Positions 1 through 6,054 of a stretch of 9,015 nucleotides of DNA are shown piece by piece. A program made the translations under genes and the position numbers. The DNA comes from Planctomycetota bacterium. GTDB taxonomy: Bacteria; Planctomycetota; Phycisphaerae; WQYP01. The stretch spans positions 1-9,015 of the forward strand of contig JAKATV010000163.1 of assembly GCA_021818565.1 (NCBI GenBank), read 5' to 3'. Position 1 is the stretch's first letter, and each line of letters begins with the position of its first letter. The notes under the pieces were generated by a model. That model had not been told where the DNA came from. It saw nothing but the letters and a program-made list of their open reading frames with translations, and made no database searches.

Positions 1-1
1 G

Positions 2-961
2 GTATATGTCAATCAGAGTTTTCCGATGTTAATGGCGGCCTCAGTGATCGGCGGATTTGCCGCCACAGGTTCGCTGGTGGGCGGCGGAGTTGGCGGTGCG
101 GCCCAACCGGTGCAGAGTTCCGTGATCGCCCGGCTTTCCACCAGTGAGAATCGAACCACGTATTACTCGGTGCTGGCCTTTCTTAGCGGAATCGCCGGCG
201 CGGGCGGAGCGATGCTGGTCCATTATTTTTCAACGCGTGATACATTTCTGGCGGCGGCGATTATTTCAGCCGCCGGCACAGTGTTACTTTTCTTTATTAC
301 TGTTCCGGAACATGTGACCTCGGCAAGCGTGCAGCGCAGGCAATCGAACCGGGCTATTCGGCATTTCAGTATTACCGGTGCGCTCAATGGCTTGAGTCAG
401 GGATTAATTACGCCGTTTCTAATTCCTTTTTTTGTTCTGGTTTACCACCTGTCAAAATCGCGCATGGCCGTTTACACCGCCATCGGCAGCATTCTGGCAT
501 CGGTTGCGCTGCTGACGGCACCGGCGTTGGAAAGACGGCTGGGGTTTGTTCGCAGCATCACATTTACCCGGGCCTTGGGCACGGCCATGCTGCTGGTTAT
601 GGCGATGTGGCATAACCTGTGGCTGGGCGTAGCTATTTATCTCATAACGCCGGCCTTGCGAATTGCCGCCCTGCCGGCACAACAATCCGCGATAATTAAT
701 CGTGTGGAAGGCCAGAGCATGGGCCGCGCCTTGGCGATGAATCAGGTGACGCGTCTTTCGGCTTCATCCGCGGCGATGATCTGCACGGGCGTGTTATTTG
801 ACGTTTCAGAAATAGAAATGCCCTTCTTTTTATATGCGGGAGTCATGGCGGTTAATATTTACCTGTATTATCGTTTCTTCGGGCATGACGGACAAAATGA
901 GGCAGCCGAGCCAGCCGTGGCACGAGGCCCAGCGGAATCCGAACCTCCGCCGAACACCTAA
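2..961 (+). CDS. Major facilitator superfamily transporter, N-terminus cut off by window edge
   Basis: This is an inner-membrane secondary transporter, probably taking up or exporting a small solute; the substrate cannot be read from the sequence. The frame is open back to base 2 with no start codon that has a ribosome binding site, and the first in-frame ATG (26) falls inside a hydrophobic segment. The gene therefore almost certainly begins upstream. About 319 residues are present against roughly 400 for the family, so about the first quarter is missing. Roughly eight hydrophobic segments are visible. They include a Gly-rich one near the start (GSLVGGGVGG), a pair around AGAGGAMLV and AAAIISAAGTVLLFF, and a last one ending in NIYLYYRFF. 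A basic loop (QRRQSNRAIRH) between two of them resembles the central cytoplasmic loop of 12-segment MFS proteins. The tail after the last segment is short, Pro- and Glu-rich. It ends in TAA and converges on the GH3 gene. A sugar substrate is plausible from context only. Confidence 0.8.
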   Translation, partial: VYVNQSFPMLMAASVIGGFAATGSLVGGGVGGAAQPVQSSVIARLSTSENRTTYYSVLAFLSGIAGAGGAMLVHYFSTRDTFLAAAIISAAGTVLLFFITVPEHVTSASVQRRQSNRAIRHFSITGALNGLSQGLITPFLIPFFVLVYHLSKSRMAVYTAIGSILASVALLTAPALERRLGFVRSITFTRALGTAMLLVMAMWHNLWLGVAIYLITPALRIAALPAQQSAIINRVEGQSMGRALAMNQVTRLSASSAAMICTGVLFDVSEIEMPFFLYAGVMAVNIYLYYRFFGHDGQNEAAEPAVARGPAESEPPPNT

Positions 962-1167
962 CTTTAGCACAACCGTTCATTGCCATACCAGATAGCAGCC
1001 GCGTGCCACGTTGAAACTTACATTTCAGGGAAGGGGCCGTCTTGCGGTGCAGACTTCCCGCTGCCCGACTGGATCTCCGTGAATGGTTATCTCCTGACAA
1101 CGCCGGGGTGGCCCTATGGCTCACAGATTATTGAACACTGCGTTGAGTTCATAAGTGGCAGACGGTT
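962..1167. other. Convergent intergenic region, no gene recognised
   Basis: These 206 bases separate two converging genes. I see no strong hairpin followed by a T-run on either strand. The only inverted repeat noted is a weak one, TGAAC at 1132-1136 and GTTCA at 1147-1151, with no T-tract beside it. A 64-codon plus-strand frame (980-1174) has no ribosome binding site and no recognisable motif, so it is not called. Confidence 0.5.
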
Positions 1168-3333
1168 TCACTGACCCATCTGCACAACCTTGTGCAGCGG
1201 TTCATCGGCACTGGATGATCCAATGGCAATTTCATAGTTACCGGGAGGAACGCACCAAACTCTTTTAGCCGAGTTGTAATAGGCAAAATCATGCCAATCC
1301 AGTTTCATCGTCACGGTTTTGCTTTGCCCCGGCCGCAAATTCACCCGCGCGAATCCTTTCAGCGTCTGCACGCAGCGATTCTTCCGATCCACCAGCGGAT
1401 GGATGTACAATTGTGCAACTTGCGCTCCGGATATTTTCCCGGTGTTGGTCACTTCAGCCGTCACCCTGGACACGCGCTGCTTACCACTTCCCGTGGCGGT
1501 AACTTGCAAGTGGTGCATGGCGAAGGTGGTGTAGGAAAGACCAAAACCAAAGGGGTACCGTGGCGTGATGTTCTTTTTATTAAACCAGCGATAGCCCAAA
1601 TAGATGCCCTCGGCAAAATGGACGGTGTTGTTATGGCCGGGATAATGGCCGTAAGCCGGTGCATCTTTCCAGCGTTTCTCAAAGGTTTCGGGCAAACGTC
1701 CACTGGGATTTATTTTCCCGAATAAAATACCGGCCACCGCCAGGTTACCGTTCTGGCCGGGATACCAGGCATCAAGCAATCCGGCGATCTGATGTATCCA
1801 TTGGCGCATGGCCACATTGCCGCCACCATTGAGCACGACAATGACGTGGGAATTGAGCTTGCCGGCCTGGGCGACCAGTGCATTTTGCGGTGCGGGCAGC
1901 GCATAGGGATGATCACCGCCCTCACCTTCCAAGTTGGAGTTCCAACCGATACAGGCGATAACAGCATCCGCCTGCTGCGCTACCGTTCTGGCTTGCTGGG
2001 TTTGCAATGATTTTAGATACACGACGCGCGTGCCGGCCGGGGCCAGTTTCCTGATGGCGGCCAACATGCTTACCGGTTTGACAATGGGAACACCATAGGA
2101 ACTTCCGCCACCTTCAAAGGGGCTTCCGCCGCCCGGTGCCATGGACCGGGCATTAGGTCCAATGACAACAATTAAATGATGAGGTCCTGCGGATAAGGGA
2201 AGAAGATGGTTTTTATTCTTAAGAAGAACCGCGCCCTGTTTTTCCATTTCGTAAGCAATATGATCGCTATACGGGTCGTTGAGAGCAATGGATACATCCT
2301 TCTGCGGATATTTCATAAGATCCATCGCCACAATCATCCGAAGCAGCGGCGTAATCAGCGCATTAAGCCGGGCGACTCTGAAATCCCCGCTGCGAATCAA
2401 CGGTATGACCTGCTTGGCGGTATAATGTGCGGCAGTGGGCATCTCAAGATTGAGTCCCGCCCGCAACGCGCGTAGCGTGCTGACATGATTGCTTAAACCC
2501 CAGTCGCATACGACCAATCCCTTAAAATGCCACCGATGGCGCAGCACATCGGTAAGAAGATATCGATCAGCGGAACACCATTCATAATTCAACCGGTTAT
2601 AGGAGGACATGAGTGTCCAGACACCGGCCTTCTGAACTGCGGCCTTAAACGGTGGAAAGTAGAGTTCTTCCAAGGCCCGATGGCTCACAATGGAATCGAT
2701 CATCCTCCGGTTGTTTTCCTGTTCGTAGGCGCAAAAATCGGTCACATCCGCCGCAACGTGCTGAGACTGTATTCCACGAATATAGTTGACGGCAACGCCC
2801 GAGGCCAAGTACGGGTCTTCCCCCATGTATTCAAAATTACGCCCGTCCTGCGGCTCACGGTAGAGATTCACCAACGGTGAAAGAATCATATCCACACCCC
2901 GTGCGCGGGCATCACGGCCCATCGCGACGCCTTCCTGATAACAGAGTTTTTGATTCCAAGTGGCAACCAATGCCACTGTGGCCGGAAATAAAGTATCTGC
3001 ACCCCAATCATGCACTCCCACACGTCCGTCACTCATCACCACCGAGGGAATTCCCAGCCGCGGAATCGGACTGGTAAACATATATGGCGAACGGTTGAGG
3101 CCGGCCAGAAGTCGAATCTTTTCCGTCAGCGTCAGTTGATGAAGCAGACTGTTGACGCGCGTTTCCACCGCTGGATTACTGGCAGCCTGGGCGGGAGTCA
3201 TCATGGATGGCAGCGCTGCTATGGCTTTAGCCGCAAATGCAACACTGGCTGCCTGCACTAAACCGGCAGTCATCAAGATCACAGCAAAACAGGCTGCGGT
3301 CATACTGGCCAAACGTGACGCTTTCATCCACAT
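1168..3333 (-). CDS. Secreted glycoside hydrolase family 3 (beta-glucosidase-like), atypical active site
   Basis: This protein of 721 residues is predicted to cleave terminal beta-linked glucose or a related sugar outside the cytoplasm. Residues 1-28 form a Sec signal peptide (basic MWMKASR, hydrophobic core, VQA cleavage site). The GH3 N-terminal barrel spans about 60-340 (SDGRVGVHDW near 101, GRNFEYMGEDP near 164). The alpha/beta domain spans about 365-600 and ends in FGFGLSYTTF. A fibronectin III-like domain spans about 620-715. The predicted nucleophile is Asp277 (GLVVCDWG) and the acid/base lies in NLEGEGGD (Glu469 or Glu471). The Lys-His pair that normally precedes Phe in this family is Thr198-Asp199 here, so the specificity or even the activity is uncertain. 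The start was chosen because AAAGGGG lies 6 bases before the ATG at 3333 and a signal peptide follows; the frame remains open to 3537 but that extension crosses the promoter. The stop is TGA. Xylosidase or another GH3 activity is equally possible. Confidence 0.93.
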   Translation of the reverse strand: MWMKASRLASMTAACFAVILMTAGLVQAASVAFAAKAIAALPSMMTPAQAASNPAVETRVNSLLHQLTLTEKIRLLAGLNRSPYMFTSPIPRLGIPSVVMSDGRVGVHDWGADTLFPATVALVATWNQKLCYQEGVAMGRDARARGVDMILSPLVNLYREPQDGRNFEYMGEDPYLASGVAVNYIRGIQSQHVAADVTDFCAYEQENNRRMIDSIVSHRALEELYFPPFKAAVQKAGVWTLMSSYNRLNYEWCSADRYLLTDVLRHRWHFKGLVVCDWGLSNHVSTLRALRAGLNLEMPTAAHYTAKQVIPLIRSGDFRVARLNALITPLLRMIVAMDLMKYPQKDVSIALNDPYSDHIAYEMEKQGAVLLKNKNHLLPLSAGPHHLIVVIGPNARSMAPGGGSPFEGGGSSYGVPIVKPVSMLAAIRKLAPAGTRVVYLKSLQTQQARTVAQQADAVIACIGWNSNLEGEGGDHPYALPAPQNALVAQAGKLNSHVIVVLNGGGNVAMRQWIHQIAGLLDAWYPGQNGNLAVAGILFGKINPSGRLPETFEKRWKDAPAYGHYPGHNNTVHFAEGIYLGYRWFNKKNITPRYPFGFGLSYTTFAMHHLQVTATGSGKQRVSRVTAEVTNTGKISGAQVAQLYIHPLVDRKNRCVQTLKGFARVNLRPGQSKTVTMKLDWHDFAYYNSAKRVWCVPPGNYEIAIGSSSADEPLHKVVQMGQ

Positions 3334-3411
3334 GCACAACCCCTTTGCTTCCGTTACTGGTAACCGTTCCCGGCCTTTCGGCCTGCCAAGCCCGCGCGGG
3401 CTTGAGCACAA
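3334..3411 (-). promoter_or_regulatory. 5' leader of the GH3 gene with three hairpins
   Basis: Read on the minus strand, the predicted leader of about 78 bases contains three features in order. First is a perfect 18-base palindrome (3387-3404, core AAGCCCGCGCGGGCTT). Second is GGCC-GAAA-GGCC, a short hairpin with a GNRA loop (about 3372-3383). Third is GTTAC-CA-GTAAC (3353-3364), sitting about 20 bases before the start codon. The ribosome binding site AAAGGGG follows. The last repeat could be a LacI-type repressor operator or an RNA hairpin; the sequence alone does not decide between these. Confidence 0.4.
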
Positions 3412-3417
3412 AAAAAG

Positions 3418-3423
3418 ATTATA
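3418..3423 (-). promoter_or_regulatory. Promoter -10 box (TATAAT) for the GH3 gene
   Basis: A perfect TATAAT reads on the minus strand at 3423-3418, about 85 bases before the GH3 start codon. The sequence 17 bases upstream (GTAGTT) is a poor -35 box, so recognition may rely on the -10 or an activator. The block TATAATCTT is shared with the minus-strand promoter at 3892-3897. Confidence 0.5.
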
Positions 3424-3467
3424 CTCCCCGAGAAAAAAACAACTACACTTCCATAAAAATGTTTCGC

Positions 3468-3504
3468 ATAAAATTGGCGTACTGCACGCCATGTGCCCGC
3501 CAAT
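3468..3504 (-). terminator. Possible terminator after the small conserved gene
   Basis: On the minus strand ATTGGCG (3504-3498) pairs with CGCCAAT (3479-3473). An inner GCAC/GTGC stem sits between them, and the second arm runs directly into TTTTATG. The T-tract is short, so termination would be weak. It sits 47 bases past the stop codon of the 3551-3859 gene and just upstream of the GH3 promoter, where a terminator would be expected. Confidence 0.3.
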
Positions 3505-3550
3505 AGCATAGCAATTACCGGTGGACAGAAAGGCCATCCGCGCCAGTGGC

Positions 3551-3859
3551 TTATATCTGAACGGCGTCCAGGGGGCTTATAGAGACAACATGCTGGCGCT
3601 GCACGGCGACAATATCACGGTTGGAATGCACGCCAAGCTCCCGCGTTCGGGCGATATAAAACTCCTTCGTGGAGGAGCTATCGGTTGAATCATGGACATC
3701 CGCCGCCGTAAGAATCAGGACATGTCCATGAATTTCGCTTAAAGTGCCGATATAGATAAAAGGACCCATGGTGTCGAGAATAACGACACGGGCCAGCCAG
3801 GCGGCCAAAGGGTCGGCTTGGGGTGAGGCTTCAACCGGATGCAGAGGTGCTGAATTCAT
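3551..3859 (-). CDS. Small conserved hypothetical protein, Sm-fold-like
   Basis: The protein has 102 residues and its function is unknown. After a variable N-terminus (about 22 residues) comes a compact beta-rich stretch beginning VILDTMGPFIYIGTL, then VLILTAADVHD, a polar loop with STKEFYIA, and a closing strand block VVSISPLDAVQI. The alternation of short strands, with a GTL turn and a late conserved Asp, recalls Sm/LSm-like small beta-barrels. I recall similar short proteins (pattern 'GP.VYIGTL.E....F.L.DADVHD') in planctomycete genomes; this is memory, not a search. There is no signal peptide, so it is probably cytoplasmic. The ATG at 3859 is preferred over the in-frame GTG at 3865 because AAGGAA lies 7 bases before the ATG but almost touches the GTG. 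The stop is TAA. It has its own promoter and faces away from the cytochrome-like gene. Confidence 0.78.
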   Translation of the reverse strand: MNSAPLHPVEASPQADPLAAWLARVVILDTMGPFIYIGTLSEIHGHVLILTAADVHDSTDSSSTKEFYIARTRELGVHSNRDIVAVQRQHVVSISPLDAVQI

Positions 3860-3870
3860 TGACACTTTCC

Positions 3871-3899
3871 TTGTGAGTCGGGCACGTCAAGATTATAGT
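3871..3899 (+). promoter_or_regulatory. Promoter for the cytochrome-like gene
   Basis: TTGTGA (3871-3876) and TATAGT (3894-3899) are separated by exactly 17 bases and match four and five of six consensus positions. Transcription would start near 3906, leaving a leader of about 110 bases before the ATG at 4015. It overlaps the minus-strand -10, so the two divergent promoters may compete for RNA polymerase. Confidence 0.45.
3892..3897 (-). promoter_or_regulatory. Promoter -10 box (TATAAT) for the small conserved gene
   Basis: TATAAT reads on the minus strand 33 bases before the ATG at 3859, giving a predicted leader of about 25 bases that contains the AAGGAA ribosome binding site. No good -35 box is visible at 16-18 bases (ACTTCC at 17). 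The hexamer overlaps the -10 of the plus-strand promoter. Confidence 0.45.
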
Positions 3900-3905
3900 G
3901 CTTTG

Positions 3906-4014
3906 CGGCAAAAAGGAAGTCCCGGCGACGGGACGTCGGGAAACAGGCGGCCCGATTGGAAACATCAACGGCTCCGGGCATGCAAACCCGGGCAAGGAGA
4001 AAGGAATCCCGGCC
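3906..4014 (+). promoter_or_regulatory. Structured 5' leader of the cytochrome-like gene
   Basis: The predicted leader holds several hairpins in a row. GTCCCG-GCGA-CGGGAC (3919-3934) is a perfect 6-pair stem with a GNRA loop. CCG-A-TTG pairs with CAA-CGG at about 3952-3971 around a GAAACAT loop. CCGGG (3974-3978) pairs with CCCGG (3987-3991). AAGGAG (3994-3999) and AAGGAA (4001-4006) follow as ribosome binding sites, the second 8 bases before the ATG. It matches no riboswitch class I recognise. Confidence 0.35.
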
Positions 4015-5097
4015 ATGAAATACTCCATCCGATTTCCTATTTTTACAGCGGCAGCAGGTATTGTCAGTATGGCGACACTCATGTGCGCCCCGTCGGCCAA
4101 CGCGCAGGAAACTCCCGCGATGGCCAAGCAAATTCAGCAGCGCGAAGCGGCTATTAAGCCAGGTGATGCCGCCGGCCATCAGAGCATGGCGCAATATTTA
4201 TTTAACAACCACCTTTACGATCAGGCCCTGCAACAGGTTAACGAAGCACTAAAAATTAAGCCCAACTTTCAGAATGCGCAATTACTGAAGAATCTCATTG
4301 AATCGCAATTAAAACGGCAATCCGGGGCAGGAAATGCCAATACCGCGGTACAGCCAAGCAATTCCACGGAATTCTCCGCACCGGCAAGCACTGCCGGCGG
4401 CCAGAGACTCCTGACGATGAAGGATGTTTACAAGATTCGCTTTTGGCAGCTACAGCGCCGTGAAACCGCCCCAATTGAGGGAGTCATCCTGCACCGGCGC
4501 AAGACGCTCCTGTCTTTTTGGCGCAATGATATTTTGCGTAACCCCGTGTTTCAAAACCGCACGCTCACGCGACAGGATTATCAGCACTTTATCAGCCCGA
4601 ATAATTTCAACCGACAGATTTATCTTATCCGTCGGCTGGGTTCAAAAAAATACTGGGACAAGGTTGAAATTAAGAGCGATCCGCAGGTGCTGAAAATATT
4701 CCGCACGGATATTCAACCCATTGTGTTGCAAAGCTGCGGAACCGTGGGCTGCCATCGCGGACAAAACGCGCCGGGGTTCCGGATCTATGGCGATCAGGGA
4801 AGCAATAATACCCTGAAAACCTATACCAATTTTCTCACGCTTACCCGGTTCAGTTACCAACACATGCCCCTGATCAGCCTGAATAATCCGCGCATGTCTC
4901 TGCTGCTGCAATACCTGCAGCCGCAAGAACTCCAAGCGTATAAGCATCCGGGAAAAAGAGGACCCATGCCGCTGAAATATGGCGAAAGCAAAATCATCGA
5001 CTGGATTGAATCTTTGCGGTTCCCGCCCCACAGCTACGGCATAACGCGGCACACCGCAAAAACACCTTCGGCGGCCACCACGGGAGCGTCGAAGTAA
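4015..5097 (+). CDS. Secreted TPR and cytochrome c-like domain protein
   Basis: The protein has 360 residues and is predicted to act in the periplasm or at the cell surface. Residues 1-30 form a Sec signal peptide (MKYSIR, hydrophobic core, ANA cleavage site). Residues 50-85 resemble one tetratricopeptide repeat (YLFNNHLYDQALQQVNEALKI). A Ser/Thr/Asn-rich linker follows at 103-130. The C-terminal half (135-338) includes RFWQLQRRE, PIEGV, IQPIVLQS, then C241-GTVG-C246-H247. It ends with YTNF, a SLLLQYLQP block, HPGKRGPMP and IIDWIESLRFP. The layout resembles planctomycete proteins with a cytochrome c-like 'C....CH' segment, but spacing is CX4CH rather than CXXCH, so haem attachment is uncertain. 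Met284 or Met318 could be a second ligand. The start at 4015 was chosen for the signal peptide and the AAGGAA 8 bases upstream; the frame open to 3898 lacks both. The stop TAA lies 16 bases from the converging purU stop. Confidence 0.82.
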   Translation: MKYSIRFPIFTAAAGIVSMATLMCAPSANAQETPAMAKQIQQREAAIKPGDAAGHQSMAQYLFNNHLYDQALQQVNEALKIKPNFQNAQLLKNLIESQLKRQSGAGNANTAVQPSNSTEFSAPASTAGGQRLLTMKDVYKIRFWQLQRRETAPIEGVILHRRKTLLSFWRNDILRNPVFQNRTLTRQDYQHFISPNNFNRQIYLIRRLGSKKYWDKVEIKSDPQVLKIFRTDIQPIVLQSCGTVGCHRGQNAPGFRIYGDQGSNNTLKTYTNFLTLTRFSYQHMPLISLNNPRMSLLLQYLQPQELQAYKHPGKRGPMPLKYGESKIIDWIESLRFPPHSYGITRHTAKTPSAATTGASK

Positions 5098-5113
5098 ACT
5101 TTATTCATCAATG

Positions 5114-6037
5114 TTAATCCCGACGAATCGCATTTTCTTTGACTTTATGAAATGAGCTTACTCCGGGCTTGAAAACTACTTTATCTTCCACGACGACAAG
5201 TTCTTCGTTAAGGAAATATTTGACCGCTTTCCCCAGGGTTTGGGCTTCAAGTTCCAGACCTCGCTGGCGCACATCTTCGGCCTGATCCACTCCGACATTA
5301 ATATGGAAAACATCCTGCAGGATAATGGGGCCTTTGTCGAGTTCCTCGGTGACAAAATGAGCCGTGCAGCCCGTCACGCGCATGCCGCTTTCAAAGGCCT
5401 GCCGATAGGGATTTGCGCCGGGGAAATAGGGCAGCAATGAGGGGTGAATATTGATGATTTTAGACCGGAAAGCGGCGATGATTTCCGGAGAAAGTATCTG
5501 CATGTAGCGGGCCAGAATAATAAGATCCGGTTCCAGCGACCGCAGCTTTTCCAGCAGCCATTGCCGATGCCGCGTTTTGGCTGATTCATCGGGACCTGAG
5601 AGCGTAAAGGCGAACGGCAATTCAGCGGTACGGGCCATGTCTTCCAGCACCGGATGATTGGCCAGTACTGAAACGATTTGGCCGTTGAGTTCATTTTGAC
5701 GATTCAATTCCAGCAGCCTTTGCAGGCAGTGTGGTTCTTTGCTTACCAGCACCACGACGCGCTTGGCCTTGCGGGTTTGGCGGAGTGTAATTCGGGCTTC
5801 CATGCCGATTTGCCGCCCTAAGTCCAATAATCCGGTGATCAGTTGATCGAGGGAAATGGTCATATCGTGCAGATCGACAAGCATGTCCATAACAAATATG
5901 CCGCGGACCACCCGCTGTTCCATATCCTCAATGTTTATCCCGTTGGCGGCCACATAGGTGGCGAATTTTGCAACCACGCCTTTTTGATCCCTGCCCTGTA
6001 CCGATATGACCGCCAGCACCTTCGGATTTTCCGACAT
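5114..6037 (-). CDS. purU: Formyltetrahydrofolate deformylase
   Basis: PurU hydrolyses 10-formyltetrahydrofolate to formate and tetrahydrofolate in the cytoplasm. This balances one-carbon pools and, in E. coli, supplies formate for PurT. The 307-residue protein is slightly longer than the E. coli enzyme (280). Residues 7-85 form an ACT-type regulatory domain (VISVQGRDQKGVVAKFATYV). Residues 92-285 form the formyltransferase fold. The expected catalytic triad is present: Asn196 and His198 in KIINIHPSLLP, and Asp234 in TEELDKGPIILQ. ARYMQILSPE at 176-185 is also typical. The motif reads HPS as in PurN, rather than HHS as in E. coli PurU, but the ACT domain and the length favour PurU. AAGGA lies 7 bases before the ATG. 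It starts 17 bases after the ROK kinase stop, so the two are probably cotranscribed. The stop is TAA; a 16-base gap to the converging gene leaves no room for a separate terminator. Confidence 0.95.
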   Translation of the reverse strand: MSENPKVLAVISVQGRDQKGVVAKFATYVAANGINIEDMEQRVVRGIFVMDMLVDLHDMTISLDQLITGLLDLGRQIGMEARITLRQTRKAKRVVVLVSKEPHCLQRLLELNRQNELNGQIVSVLANHPVLEDMARTAELPFAFTLSGPDESAKTRHRQWLLEKLRSLEPDLIILARYMQILSPEIIAAFRSKIINIHPSLLPYFPGANPYRQAFESGMRVTGCTAHFVTEELDKGPIILQDVFHINVGVDQAEDVRQRGLELEAQTLGKAVKYFLNEELVVVEDKVVFKPGVSSFHKVKENAIRRD

Positions 6038-6054
6038 ATTTCATTCCTTCTATT

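Noticed and set aside
980..1174. 64-codon plus-strand frame between the transporter and GH3 genes
   Set aside because: It has no ribosome binding site or recognisable motif, and it runs a few bases into the 3' end of the GH3 gene.
3334..3537. 68-residue N-terminal extension of the GH3 reading frame
   Set aside because: It has no ribosome binding site, runs through the TATAAT box and leader hairpins, and would bury the signal peptide; the ATG at 3333 has AAAGGGG correctly spaced.
3898..4014. 39-residue extension of the cytochrome-like protein
   Set aside because: It would place basic, non-hydrophobic sequence before an obvious signal peptide, and the first codons overlap the predicted -10 box.
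4077..4092. Lipoprotein signal (LMCA) in the cytochrome-like protein
   Set aside because: Met directly before Cys24 does not fit a lipobox, and a good signal peptidase I site (ANA) follows at residue 30.
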